Shown here: positions 46,691 through 55,945 of the stretch, piece by piece
How positions within the stretch are numbered: the first letter of the stretch is position 1
How the letters are laid out: each line of letters starts with the position of its first letter
DNA from: Lutibacter sp. A80
Lineage (GTDB): Bacteria > Bacteroidota > Bacteroidia > Flavobacteriales > Flavobacteriaceae
Assembly: GCF_022429645.1 (NCBI RefSeq)
Contig: NZ_CP092480.1
Location: 2,586,501 to 2,650,500, forward strand
Direction: 5' to 3'
Length of the DNA stretch: 64,000 nt
The notes under the pieces: generated by a model
Seen by the model: the letters and a program-made list of their open reading frames with translations, nothing else
The model's database searches: none
What the model was told of the DNA's origin: nothing
Program-made: the position numbers and the translations under genes

Positions 46691-47611
46691 ATGAAAGTTA
46701 GATTAACAAAAATTATATTCTTATTAATAGCAATTTTTATTTTATTTGGAACAATTAATAGCCCTACAGCATTACTACTTGGATTTGTGTTTGCACTTCT
46801 TTTTAAAAATCCTTTTATATCAAAAAGTCATAAAGCAATTCATCATTTTTTAAAAATTGCAGTTGTGGGTTTAGGTTTTGGAATGTTAATAAAAGAAACG
46901 CTTGTAACTAGTAAAGAGGGTTTTAGTTTAACATTTTTTTCAATTATTTTAACGGTAAGTTTAGGTTTGTTACTTACTAAAGTATTTAAATTAGATAAAA
47001 AATTAGGACATTTAATTACTTCTGGAACTTCTATTTGTGGAGGAAGTGCTATTGCTGCTATTTCACCAGTAATAAAAGCCAATAGTAAATCTATTAGTAT
47101 TGCCTTAGGAATTGTATTTTTATTAAATTCTATTGCCTTGTTTTTATTTCCTGCAATTGGACACTTATTACATTTATCTCAAGAGCAATTTGGTTTATGG
47201 TGTGCCATTGCTATACACGATACCAGTTCGGTTGTTGGAGCAGCGATGGGTTATGGAGAAGAAGCTTTAAGAATTGCTACAACCGTAAAATTATCTAGAA
47301 CATTATGGATTATACCCTTGTCTATTGTTTCAATGTTTATTTTTAAAACTAAAGGAGAAAAAATTAAAATTCCATATTTTATTTTGTTATTTATACTGGC
47401 AATTTTTATAAATAGTTACCAGTTACTTCCAATTTTAATAACAAGTGAAATTGTGTTTTTTTCTAAAAGATTATTGGTATTAACGTTGTTTCTTGTAGGT
47501 TCAACAATTTCAATAACAGACTTAAAATCAACAGGACTAAAACCAATACTATTGGCTTTAAGTTTGTGGATCTTTATTTCAATATTTTCACTAGTTTATA
47601 TTACATATTAA
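46691..47611 (+). CDS. YeiH/UPF0324 family membrane protein, putative sulfite/sulfate exporter
   Basis: A 306-residue inner-membrane protein with about ten hydrophobic helices. The family block KLGHLITSGTSICGGSAIAAISPVI and the WCAIAIHDTSSVVGAAMGYG stretch identify YeiH. Members are predicted to export sulfonated compounds or sulfite, but transport has not been shown for most. In this organism sulfate or sulfite from the sulfatase locus would be an attractive cargo, which is speculative. It is controlled most likely by the LysR protein upstream. Confidence 0.87.
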   Translation: MKVRLTKIIFLLIAIFILFGTINSPTALLLGFVFALLFKNPFISKSHKAIHHFLKIAVVGLGFGMLIKETLVTSKEGFSLTFFSIILTVSLGLLLTKVFKLDKKLGHLITSGTSICGGSAIAAISPVIKANSKSISIALGIVFLLNSIALFLFPAIGHLLHLSQEQFGLWCAIAIHDTSSVVGAAMGYGEEALRIATTVKLSRTLWIIPLSIVSMFIFKTKGEKIKIPYFILLFILAIFINSYQLLPILITSEIVFFSKRLLVLTLFLVGSTISITDLKSTGLKPILLALSLWIFISIFSLVYITY

Positions 47612-47630
47612 AAATTATGTGTAAAATTTA

Positions 47631-48158
47631 CTATTTACTCTTAGCTCCCGAAAACTGATGTTCTTTTATTTTAAACAACACATTAAAAGTTGTTAAACTT
47701 CCGTAAATACGTGTAATATATTGTTGTAAATCAATTTTTTCTTGATCATCTAATAATTTGCTAGAATTTATTTTTTGCTCCATTACTCTAACTCTATCTC
47801 TAACCATTACAATTTTATGGAAAAACGTATCAATCGGAATTTCTTTACTTGCTAAATTGGTGTCTTTTGGTTCTATAATTAATTTTCCACCTTTCCAACG
47901 GTCTGCTATCGGAATTACTTCAGAAATATCTGACCATTGTTTTAGCATGTTTTTAAGTGTGTTTTCAACTTCATAAAAACTTACAGTATCCACTTCATCT
48001 TCAACACTCTCAATTACTTCAAAATCGCTATCTAAATCAATAGTTTCCAATCCGTTTTCTATAAAAGTTACCCAATAATGTTTTGAGGTTACGTTAGTAA
48101 CTACTCCTAAACCAAATTCGGTGTGTTTAATTCTAGATCCAATTCCTAATAGTTTCAT
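47631..48158 (-). CDS. Hypothetical protein with N-terminal tudor-like beta segment
   Basis: A 175-residue soluble protein. The first ~45 residues (GIGSRIKHTEFGLGVVTNVT...YWVTFIENG) resemble the small barrel found at the C-terminus of UvrD/PcrA helicases. That barrel contacts RNA polymerase and can read through as a generic SH3-like fold. The rest is helical and unfamiliar. It is the last gene after a membrane protein and holB on the minus strand. A nucleic-acid-related role is possible but not shown. Confidence 0.7.
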   Translation of the reverse strand: MKLLGIGSRIKHTEFGLGVVTNVTSKHYWVTFIENGLETIDLDSDFEVIESVEDEVDTVSFYEVENTLKNMLKQWSDISEVIPIADRWKGGKLIIEPKDTNLASKEIPIDTFFHKIVMVRDRVRVMEQKINSSKLLDDQEKIDLQQYITRIYGSLTTFNVLFKIKEHQFSGAKSK

Positions 48159-48168
48159 TTTTATATTT

Positions 48169-48564
48169 TTAAGTTAATAAATAGATACCAATAATATTTA
48201 ATATAAAGTAAATTGTTATATTCATAGCTCCTGCATAATCCTTAGCCAATCGTTGTCCTATTAAAAATTGTAATAAGGTAATTGCAGAAATTTCCAATCC
48301 AATTTTAGCAATAGAAATAGTGTTTTCTATAACTAAAAAATAAAGCCCAATACTCAATAAGATAACAGCTGTAATTTCAAAAATTAAAATTTGAATCATT
48401 ACTATAGGAATCATTTTATGAAGTATTGTTTTTTTAAAATGATTGGTATAATAAAGAAGTGTATTTTTCCAATCGGTTATTTTTTCAAAAACAGAAAAAA
48501 AATAAGTTATTATAAAAAATAATAACACTAAAATTATAGCTGAATTAGCATTAAAAATAGACAT
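48169..48564 (-). CDS. Hypothetical four-helix membrane protein, 131 aa
   Basis: About four hydrophobic helices (for example AIILVLLFFIITYFFSVF and IPIVMIQILIFEITAVILL), with a short charged loop between the first and second. I do not recognise a family. The start lies two bases after the holB stop codon and the stop ten bases before the next gene, so it is co-transcribed with holB. Confidence 0.75.
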   Translation of the reverse strand: MSIFNANSAIILVLLFFIITYFFSVFEKITDWKNTLLYYTNHFKKTILHKMIPIVMIQILIFEITAVILLSIGLYFLVIENTISIAKIGLEISAITLLQFLIGQRLAKDYAGAMNITIYFILNIIGIYLLT

Positions 48565-48566
48565 AA

Positions 48567-49709
48567 TTAAGTGGTTTCTTTTGTATGTAAAAGACGTGTT
48601 AATTTTATAGATAAATCTAATAATATAATTTTAGCATTTCCATTACGCTCTATATGATAAATGGCATCATTCAATTCATTTGTAATATCTAAAATATTTC
48701 CACTATGAATAAAAGGCGCAAAATTATCTAACTTAAAACCAGGTGTTTTAGTTTCTAAAAACACTAAAGAATCTGCACTATAATTTAATAACATGGCTTG
48801 TCTAAAAAATTGCAAACAATATTTTAAAAATCGTTTTTGGGTTTCTCTACCGCTTTTTGCAATGGTTTCGCTCCAGCTAATTAAGTTTTGTATTACGGCA
48901 GCATTTCCTTTTGCTTTAAAAGCAGCTCTAATCCACGTTATAAACCATTGTTCAAACTGCTCGTCTGCATTGTCGTTGTGTAATAAAAGCAAGGCTTTGT
49001 TAAAATTTCCATCGGATTGGTAGGCAATTTGTGCAGCTAGAGATGGTTCTACACCTTCTTTTTCTATCAATCCTTTTTCAATGGCTTCATTAGATAATAA
49101 TGGAAAATGCAATATTTGACAACGCGATTTTATGGTTGTAATTATTTGTTGTTCATCTTCAGCAACTAATAAAAAAACTGTTTTTTCTGGTGGTTCTTCT
49201 AATAATTTTAACAATTTATTAGAGGCAGAAGTATTCATTTTTTCAGCCATCCAAATAATCATTACTTTATAACCACCTTCGTAACTTTTTAATTTTAAAG
49301 ATTTTACAATTTGTTCAGCTTCATCAACACCAATTTGACCTTGTTTGTTCTCTACGCCAATAGATTGTAACCATTCAAATAAATTTCCGTAAGGTTTCTG
49401 TTTAACAAATTCGCGCCATTCTTCTAAAAAATCATTACTTATTGGTTTACTTTTAATGCGATCGTTTGTAGCAACCGGAAAAGCAAAATGCAAATCGGGA
49501 TGCATTAATTTTTCACATTTTGCAGCAGCAATTTCAGGATTTTGGTTTGAAGACACTAAAATATATTGTGCATAAGCAATAGCCATTGCTAACACCCCAG
49601 TACCTTCTTTTCCAATAAATAATTGCGCATGAGAAATTCTACCATTATCAGTAGATTTTACTAAATGGTTTTTTAAATGTTCTTGACCTAATATTTCCGA
49701 AAAATTCAT
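48567..49709 (-). CDS. holB: DNA polymerase III delta' subunit (clamp-loader ATPase-like)
   Basis: A 380-residue AAA+ clamp-loader subunit that, with DnaX and HolA, loads the sliding clamp. MNFSEILGQEHLKNHLVKS opens the AAA domain. The Walker A site is degenerate (GKEGTGVLAMA, no GKT/S), as usual for delta'. KLLKLLEEPPEKTVFLLVAE and TIKSRCQILHFPLL (sensor region SRC) are conserved. The C-terminal helical domain follows from ~residue 215. No tmk gene is adjacent. Confidence 0.92.
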   Translation of the reverse strand: MNFSEILGQEHLKNHLVKSTDNGRISHAQLFIGKEGTGVLAMAIAYAQYILVSSNQNPEIAAAKCEKLMHPDLHFAFPVATNDRIKSKPISNDFLEEWREFVKQKPYGNLFEWLQSIGVENKQGQIGVDEAEQIVKSLKLKSYEGGYKVMIIWMAEKMNTSASNKLLKLLEEPPEKTVFLLVAEDEQQIITTIKSRCQILHFPLLSNEAIEKGLIEKEGVEPSLAAQIAYQSDGNFNKALLLLHNDNADEQFEQWFITWIRAAFKAKGNAAVIQNLISWSETIAKSGRETQKRFLKYCLQFFRQAMLLNYSADSLVFLETKTPGFKLDNFAPFIHSGNILDITNELNDAIYHIERNGNAKIILLDLSIKLTRLLHTKETT

Positions 49710-49840
49710 TAAAGCGAAAGTAAAACTTTTTTTTAAGTTTTAAATTAATTAAGCCTTTCAATCTCTCAATCTTAAATCTTTTAATTAAAAAAAATGAAAT
49801 CGGTTTCGTAAAAAAGTGCAATCTTTAGTCTAAATTGAGT

Positions 49841-49848
49841 TATATTTG
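49841..49848 (+). promoter_or_regulatory. -7 element of pgk, with a ~100-base leader
   Basis: TATATTTG, a perfect TAnnTTTG match. The start would be near 49855, leaving ~100 bases before the pgk ATG, unusually long for this window. The leader holds a five-codon frame (ATG 49869 to TAA 49884-49886) with no clear ribosome-stalling content. Confidence 0.55.
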
Positions 49849-49955
49849 TACAACTAATATATATAAAAATGAACCGAGCAGGCTAAAAAGCTTATTACGC
49901 AACAAATCTATAAATAGCGAACAGCAGGTGACCGTTTAAAAAAATTAAAATACAC

Positions 49956-51143
49956 ATGAAAACAATACAAGATATTAATTTTGAAGGAAAAAAAGCATTA
50001 ATACGTGTTGACTTTAATGTACCGTTAGATGAAGATTTTAACGTAACAGATGCAACAAGAATTGAAGCGGCAAAACCAACAATTATAAAAGTTTTAGAAG
50101 ATGGTGGAGCAGTAGTTTTAATGTCGCATTTAGGACGTCCAAAAGGAGTTGAAGACAAATTTTCTTTAAATCATATTGTAGACAAAGTTTCTGAAATTAT
50201 TGGAGTTCAAATTAAATTTGCTTCAAATTGTGTAGGTGATGTTGCTGAAAAAGCAGCAGCTGAATTAAATATGGGTGAAGTTTTATTATTAGAAAATTTA
50301 CGTTTTCATAATGAAGAAAAGGCTGGAGATGTAGATTTTGCTAAACAACTTTCTAAATTAGGAGATGTTTACGTAAACGATGCTTTTGGAACTGCACACA
50401 GAGCTCATGCTTCTACAACAATAGTTGCTCAGTTTTTTCCTGATGCAAAATGCTTTGGAGCTTTATTAGCACAAGAAATTATAAGTCTTAAAAAAATATT
50501 AGAAGAAGGTGAAAAACCAGTTTTAGCTATTTTAGGAGGTGCAAAAGTGTCTTCAAAAATTACAGTTATTGAAAATATTTTAGATAAAGTAGACCACTTA
50601 ATTATTGGTGGTGGTATGGGCTTTACTTTTATAAAAGCACAAGGTGGTAAAATTGGAGATTCTATTTGCGAAGATGACAAACAAGAATTAGCTCTTGAAA
50701 TTTTAGAAAAAGCAAAAGCTAAAAATGTTCAAGTTCATATTCCAGTTGATGTAATTGCTGCTGATGATTTTAGCAACGATGCAAATACTCAAGTTTGTGA
50801 TATATATGCTATTCCTGATGGTTGGGAAGGTGTTGATGCGGGTCCAAAAACAAGAGAAATTTTCGACAAAATTGTAAAAGAATCTAAAACAATCCTTTGG
50901 AATGGTCCATTAGGTGTTTTTGAAATGGAAAGTTTTGCTGGTGGAACAATTGCACTTGGAAACTCTATTGCAGAAGCAACTAAAAACGGAACATTCTCAC
51001 TTGTAGGTGGTGGAGATTCTGTTGCAGCTGTAAAACAATTTGGTTTTGCAGATAAAGTAAGTTATGTTTCTACAGGTGGTGGAGCAATGTTAGAAAGCTT
51101 AGAAGGAAAAACATTACCAGGTATTGAAGCAATATTAAAATAA
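49956..51143 (+). CDS. pgk: Phosphoglycerate kinase
   Basis: A glycolytic enzyme that moves phosphate from 1,3-bisphosphoglycerate to ADP. At 395 residues it shows the substrate-binding RVDFNVPL and MSHLGRPKG motifs. [11 protein letters not shown], the hinge region [16 protein letters not shown] and nucleotide-binding [14 protein letters not shown] are present as well. It stands alone between its promoter and a strong terminator. Confidence 0.97.
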   Translation: MKTIQDINFEGKKALIRVDFNVPLDEDFNVTDATRIEAAKPTIIKVLEDGGAVVLMSHLGRPKGVEDKFSLNHIVDKVSEIIGVQIKFASNCVGDVAEKAAAELNMGEVLLLENLRFHNEEKAGDVDFAKQLSKLGDVYVNDAFGTAHRAHASTTIVAQFFPDAKCFGALLAQEIISLKKILEEGEKPVLAILGGAKVSSKITVIENILDKVDHLIIGGGMGFTFIKAQGGKIGDSICEDDKQELALEILEKAKAKNVQVHIPVDVIAADDFSNDANTQVCDIYAIPDGWEGVDAGPKTREIFDKIVKESKTILWNGPLGVFEMESFAGGTIALGNSIAEATKNGTFSLVGGGDSVAAVKQFGFADKVSYVSTGGGAMLESLEGKTLPGIEAILK

Positions 51144-51200
51144 AAGTTTAATTGTTATAGGGTTTTAAATTGGAAATCCTTTGCATTTAAAAATAAAATT

Positions 51201-51233
51201 AAAGCCGTCTCAAATTTTGAGACGGTTTTTTTA
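51201..51233 (+). terminator. pgk terminator
   Basis: CCGTCTCAAA (51205-51214) pairs with TTTGAGACGG (51216-51225), flanked by AAAG and a run of seven T's. Confidence 0.9.
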
Positions 51234-51303
51234 TCGTCCTTGTTTTCTTTACTTTTACCGCTTTAAATAAATCATTCAACTTTTAAATATTTAAACTATT
51301 AAA

Positions 51304-52341
51304 ATGAAATACACCAACATTCCAAATACCGATATTAAGGTTAGTAAAATTTGTTTAGGAACTATGACTTTCGGTCAACAAAATTCCGAAAAAGAGGCTC
51401 ATGAACAATTAAATTATGCTGTAGAACAAGGTGTAAATTTTATTGATACTGCAGAAATGTATTCGGTACCCGCACAAGCCGCTACACAAGGTAGTACCGA
51501 ACGTTATATTGGAAGTTGGTTAAAACATCAAAAAAGAGAAAATTTAGTAGTTGCTTCTAAAGTTGCAGGCCCAAATGAATCTTTTAAATATATAAGAGAG
51601 AATTTAGGCTTTTCTAAAGACGCCATAGAAGATGCTTTAACTAAAAGCTTAAACAGATTGCAAACCGATTATATAGATTTGTATCAGTTACATTGGCCTG
51701 AAAGGAATGCAAACTTTTTTGGTAAAAGAAATTATGTACATAATGCTGATGAAAAATGGGAAGATAATTTTAAAGAAATTATTGAAACTTTAGATCAATT
51801 TGTAAAGCAAGGTAAAATACGTCATTATGGTGTTTCTAATGAGACTTCTTGGGGCGTTATGCGTCATGTATCAGAAAGTAACACAAATAGTTTAACACGT
51901 TGTAAAACCATTCAAAATGCATATTCTCTTTTAAATCGTTTTTTCGAAATTAATTTGGCAGAGGTTGCTATGCGCGAAAATATTGGTTTATTAGCGTATT
52001 CTCCATTAGGTTTTGGAACACTTTCAGGGAAATATTTAAACGGAAAAATGCCCGATAATTCTCGTATAAAATTATTTCCACAATACAATAGATATAGTAG
52101 TAAACAATCTATTTTTTTGACTGAAAAATATGCAGAATTAGCTAAAGAATTAGAGATTAGTTTAGCACAACTTTCATTAGCTTTTGTAAATCAGCGTGAA
52201 TTTTTAACAGCTAATATTATTGGAGCTACCACAATGGAACAATTGGAAGAAAATATTGGAAGTATTCACATAGAACTCTCTAAAGAAACACTTGAAAAAA
52301 TAAACAAAATTCAAGAATTACAGCCTAATCCTGCTCCTTAG
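51304..52341 (+). CDS. Aldo/keto reductase, Tas-like
   Basis: A 345-residue NADPH-dependent aldo/keto reductase (TIM barrel). Catalytic residues lie in GVNFIDTAEMYSVPAQ (Asp, Tyr), VVASKVAG (Lys) and LYQLHWPERN (His). The MYSVPAQAATQGSTERYIG segment and overall length are those of Escherichia coli Tas rather than shorter AKRs. The physiological substrate is unknown. It is a single gene with no operon partner. Confidence 0.9.
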   Translation: MKYTNIPNTDIKVSKICLGTMTFGQQNSEKEAHEQLNYAVEQGVNFIDTAEMYSVPAQAATQGSTERYIGSWLKHQKRENLVVASKVAGPNESFKYIRENLGFSKDAIEDALTKSLNRLQTDYIDLYQLHWPERNANFFGKRNYVHNADEKWEDNFKEIIETLDQFVKQGKIRHYGVSNETSWGVMRHVSESNTNSLTRCKTIQNAYSLLNRFFEINLAEVAMRENIGLLAYSPLGFGTLSGKYLNGKMPDNSRIKLFPQYNRYSSKQSIFLTEKYAELAKELEISLAQLSLAFVNQREFLTANIIGATTMEQLEENIGSIHIELSKETLEKINKIQELQPNPAP

Positions 52342-52472
52342 TTTTTTAAATTCTTATAAAATGACATTTTAAACCATAAAAAAAGATAAAAAAGTCTTAA
52401 TAACTGATTTAAATCATATTTTAATTACTAATAAAGTTGTTTTTTTGTTAAAGTAAACTAAACCAACTTATT

Positions 52473-53726
52473 ATGAATTTAAGATATACATTTGTTATAA
52501 TTTTAAGTTTTATAGTTTCTCAAACATTTGCTCAATTTACATTGAGTGGGGAGTTAAGACCTAGAACTGAATTTAGAAATGGATATAAAACTCTAAATTT
52601 TGAAAATGCAGATGCTGCTTTTGCTACTTCACAACGTACGCGTTTAAATTTTAACTACGCTACTGAATTTTATAGCTTTTACGTTAGCCTACAAGATGTG
52701 AGAGTTTGGGGAGATGTATCACAATTAAATGTAAGTGATAAAAATGGTTTGGCAATTCACCAAGCTTGGGGATTGGTAAATTTCAAAGAAATGAAATTAA
52801 AAGCTGGACGTCAAGAAATTGTTTATGATGATCATAGAATTTTTGGAAACGTTGGTTGGGCAACACAAGCAAGAAGCCATGATGCCTTGGTTTTAAAGTT
52901 TGGAAAAACCTTTAATTTAGATATTGGTTTAGCTTTTAATCAGGACTATGAAAAACTTTCTGGTACTATTTATACAACTTCAAATAATTACAAAGCATTA
53001 CAATATGCTTGGTTTCATAAAACTTTAAATAATTTTAGTACAAGTTTTTTATTTTTAAATAATGGGTTACAATACATTGATATTATTGATTCAGAAAATA
53101 GCGAAACTCGTTATAGTCAAACCATAGGAACACATTTAAAGTATAAATTTTCAGATGCTTTAAATGCAAGTTCTAACATCTATTATCAATTTGGAAAAGA
53201 TGTCTTTTCTAAAGATTTAGATGCCTATTTAATAGGAATGAATTTAGGTTATAAAGTTTCAGAAAATTGGAATCTTGGGCTTGGTTTTGAAGTACAATCG
53301 GGTAATGCTTATAACGATGATTTATCAACAAATCATGCCTTTACACCATTCTATGGAACCAATCATAAATTCAACGGATTTATGGACTACTTTTATGTTG
53401 GAAACCATATGAATAGCACAGGTTTAATTGATGTTTTTGCAAGTGCTTCAACAAAAATAGGCGAAAAATCTAACCTAAGTTTATACCTACATAATTTTAC
53501 ATCACATGCTAAAATTGCCGAAAATATAGATAAGCAATTGGGAACAGAAATAGACATTGTATACAATTATAAGTATACAAAAGATGTAACTATTGGTGCA
53601 GGGTATTCTCAAATGTTTGCTTCAGAAGGTATGGAAGTTCTTAAAAATGTACCAAACCCTTCAAATGCAAATAACTGGGCTTGGGTAATGTTAACAATTA
53701 ATCCAACACTTTTTACAAGTAAATAA
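52473..53726 (+). CDS. Outer-membrane beta-barrel protein next to the nrf genes
   Basis: A signal peptide (ending SQTFAQ) and a ~395-residue beta-barrel start with FTLSGELRPRTEFRNGYKTL. It contains many alternating strands and the LKAGRQEIVYDDHRIFGNVGW segment. The pattern fits the alginate-export-type porin group. The gene ends ten bases before nrfH, so it is probably the first gene of the nitrite-reduction operon. It would let nitrite or another small anion into the periplasm; that function is inferred from position. Confidence 0.8.
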   Translation: MNLRYTFVIILSFIVSQTFAQFTLSGELRPRTEFRNGYKTLNFENADAAFATSQRTRLNFNYATEFYSFYVSLQDVRVWGDVSQLNVSDKNGLAIHQAWGLVNFKEMKLKAGRQEIVYDDHRIFGNVGWATQARSHDALVLKFGKTFNLDIGLAFNQDYEKLSGTIYTTSNNYKALQYAWFHKTLNNFSTSFLFLNNGLQYIDIIDSENSETRYSQTIGTHLKYKFSDALNASSNIYYQFGKDVFSKDLDAYLIGMNLGYKVSENWNLGLGFEVQSGNAYNDDLSTNHAFTPFYGTNHKFNGFMDYFYVGNHMNSTGLIDVFASASTKIGEKSNLSLYLHNFTSHAKIAENIDKQLGTEIDIVYNYKYTKDVTIGAGYSQMFASEGMEVLKNVPNPSNANNWAWVMLTINPTLFTSK

Positions 53727-53735
53727 GTTTAAACA

Positions 53736-54353
53736 ATGAAAAAATTAGTTCGATTTTTAATTCCACCTAAAGAATGGCGTTTGCCAGTAATTATTTTACT
53801 GGGTGCTATTTGTGGGTTAGGTTTGTACGCAATGGTTGAATCAAAGGCCATATCTTATTTGTCTGATGATCCAAAAACGTGTGCTAATTGTCATGTAATG
53901 ACTCCACAATATACAACTTGGCAAAACAGCTCTCACCGAGAATGGGCTTCTTGTAACGATTGCCATGTACCTCATGATAATATTTTTAACACCTATTATT
54001 TTAAAGCCAAAGACGGTTTATACCATGCTTCAGTTTTTACAACTCGTGGTGAACCAGAAGTAATTAAAATGAAAGAAGCTGGTAATGAAGTGGTTCAAAA
54101 TAACTGTATTCGTTGTCATCAAGATCAAGTTACCGATGCGCGCTTAAATGGAATGATAGCAACGCATTTTGAAGATAGAACAGAACGTAAATGTTGGACC
54201 TGTCATCAAGAAGTTCCACACGGAAGTATACATAGTTTATCTTCAGTAAAATACTACGGAAAAATTTCAGATGAACATCAAGAAACAGTACCAAATTGGC
54301 TTAGTAAATTTTTAAATAAATCAGAAAAACAAAAAGATAAAAAAGATGAGTAA
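53736..54353 (+). CDS. nrfH: NrfH, membrane-anchored tetraheme cytochrome c quinol dehydrogenase
   Basis: Oxidises menaquinol and passes electrons to NrfA. One N-terminal helix (~16-34) anchors a periplasmic domain with four CxxCH heme sites: CANCH 49-53, CNDCH 73-77, CIRCH 124-128 and CWTCH 153-157. At 205 residues it is slightly longer than Wolinella-type NrfH because of a Lys-rich tail. It overlaps nrfA by eight bases. Confidence 0.95.
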   Translation: MKKLVRFLIPPKEWRLPVIILLGAICGLGLYAMVESKAISYLSDDPKTCANCHVMTPQYTTWQNSSHREWASCNDCHVPHDNIFNTYYFKAKDGLYHASVFTTRGEPEVIKMKEAGNEVVQNNCIRCHQDQVTDARLNGMIATHFEDRTERKCWTCHQEVPHGSIHSLSSVKYYGKISDEHQETVPNWLSKFLNKSEKQKDKKDE

Positions 54354-55836
54354 TAAAAGAAAACCTTGGATGAACTGGATGCTTTTTTTAGCATCGTTAG
54401 TAATTGTGTTTTTGTTAGGACTTTTAGTGTCTTCAATAACAGAACGCAAAATGGAGGCTAAATTTGCATATACTCCAATGACTGAAATTAACAAATTGGA
54501 ACCTAGAAATGAAGTTTGGGGAGAAAATTTTCCTCGAGAATTCCAATCGTATTACAAAACGGCAGATACTACTTTCCGTTCAAAATATAATGGAAATGCA
54601 ATGATTGATATGCTTGAAGAAGATCCTCGTTTAGTGGTACTTTGGGCAGGTTATGGATTTTCAAAAGATTACAATCAAGGGCGTGGACACGTGTACGCAA
54701 TTGAAGATGTTAGAAATACTTTAAGAACAGGTGCACCAACTGGACCAGAAGACGGACCTATGCCTTCTACTTGTTGGACGTGTAAATCACCAGATGTTCC
54801 ACGTTTAATAAACGAAATAGGAGTGGATGCTTATTATAGTGGTAAATGGGCAAGTAAAGGTACAGAAATTGTAAATCCAATTGGTTGTGCAAACTGTCAT
54901 GATGAAGAATCAATGCGACTTACTATTACGCAACCAGCTTTAATTGAAGCTTTTGAACGTCAAGGAAAAGACATTACAAAAGCTTCACATAACGAAATGC
55001 GCTCGTTGGTGTGTGCGCAATGTCACGTAGAATATTATTTCAACAAAAATTTACCTGAAAAAGAAGGAATCCCTTACTTAGTTTTCCCTTGGGATGATGG
55101 TCAAACTGTTGAAGATATGGAAAAATATTATGACAATATTGAATTTAGCGATTGGACACACGCCATTAGTAAAGCACCAATGTTAAAGGCACAACATCCA
55201 GGTTACGAAACCTACAATATGGGTATTCACGGCCAAAGAGGAGTTTCTTGTGCCGACTGTCATATGCCTTATAAAACTGAAGGTGGACAAAAATTTACCG
55301 ATCATCATATTCAATCTCCTTTAAATAATGTGGCGAATTCTTGTCAAGTTTGTCATAGAGAAGAAAAAGATGAATTAATTGCAAATGTTTTCAGTAATCA
55401 AGATCGTATTATAGAAAATCGTGACCAATTAGAACGTTTATTAGTACGTGCACACGTTGAAGCAGGTAAATGTTGGGAATTAGGAGCTACTGAAGCTCAA
55501 ATGAAAGATATTTTACACGGTATTCGTATTGGACAATGGCGTTGGGATTATGTTGCAGCTTCGCACGGAGGTTCTTTTCACGCCCCAGTTGAGTTAGGTA
55601 GAGTTCTTGGTAAAGGAATTGATATTACACAAGAAACTAGAATTAAATTAGCAAAATTGTTAATGAAATTAGGGTTTGAAGGTGAAGTTCCTTATCCAAA
55701 TATTGAAACAAAAGACGATGCTCAAAAGTTTATTGGATTACCAATAGACGAATTAAAAGCTGAAAAGAAAGTTTTCTTAAAAGAATTAGCTACAGAGTGG
55801 GATAAAGAAGCTGCTGAAAGAGAGGCTAAATATTAA
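54346..55836 (+). CDS. nrfA: NrfA, ammonia-forming cytochrome c nitrite reductase
   Basis: Reduces nitrite to ammonium with six electrons in the periplasm. The 496-residue protein has an N-terminal helix (~11-29) as uncleaved anchor or signal. It has five heme sites: the catalytic CWTCK (143-147, Lys ligand), then CANCH 181-185, CAQCH 223-227, CADCH 302-306 and CQVCH 333-337. The CWTCK heme normally needs CcmFH/NrfEFG-like or system II help for attachment; ResB/CcsA genes lie a little downstream. A terminator ends the operon at 55873-55909. Confidence 0.97.
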   Translation: MSNKRKPWMNWMLFLASLVIVFLLGLLVSSITERKMEAKFAYTPMTEINKLEPRNEVWGENFPREFQSYYKTADTTFRSKYNGNAMIDMLEEDPRLVVLWAGYGFSKDYNQGRGHVYAIEDVRNTLRTGAPTGPEDGPMPSTCWTCKSPDVPRLINEIGVDAYYSGKWASKGTEIVNPIGCANCHDEESMRLTITQPALIEAFERQGKDITKASHNEMRSLVCAQCHVEYYFNKNLPEKEGIPYLVFPWDDGQTVEDMEKYYDNIEFSDWTHAISKAPMLKAQHPGYETYNMGIHGQRGVSCADCHMPYKTEGGQKFTDHHIQSPLNNVANSCQVCHREEKDELIANVFSNQDRIIENRDQLERLLVRAHVEAGKCWELGATEAQMKDILHGIRIGQWRWDYVAASHGGSFHAPVELGRVLGKGIDITQETRIKLAKLLMKLGFEGEVPYPNIETKDDAQKFIGLPIDELKAEKKVFLKELATEWDKEAAEREAKY

Positions 55837-55872
55837 TTTTGAAAAGATTTAGAGTATAAGACAATAGGCGCT

Positions 55873-55909
55873 AAAAATGCTTCTGAAAAATTAATCGGAA
55901 GCATTTTTA
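55873..55909 (+). terminator. nrf operon terminator
   Basis: AAAAATGCTTC (55873-55883) pairs with GAAGCATTTTT (55898-55908), an 11-bp stem with T-run. It cuts off the esterase and cytochrome assembly genes from the nrf transcript. Confidence 0.82.
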
Positions 55910-55945
55910 GTATATTTGAAAGTATCTAAAATTAAATAAATTTTT

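Noticed and set aside
46671-46691. TATCG...CGATA dyad as the LysR operator
   Set aside because: Arms of five bases are short, and the dyad lies downstream of the inferred start site, not at the usual upstream LysR position. It is mentioned only as a possibility.
48567-49709. Degenerate Walker A of the delta' subunit as evidence of a broken gene
   Set aside because: The delta' subunit commonly lacks a working ATP site, so the change is normal for the family.
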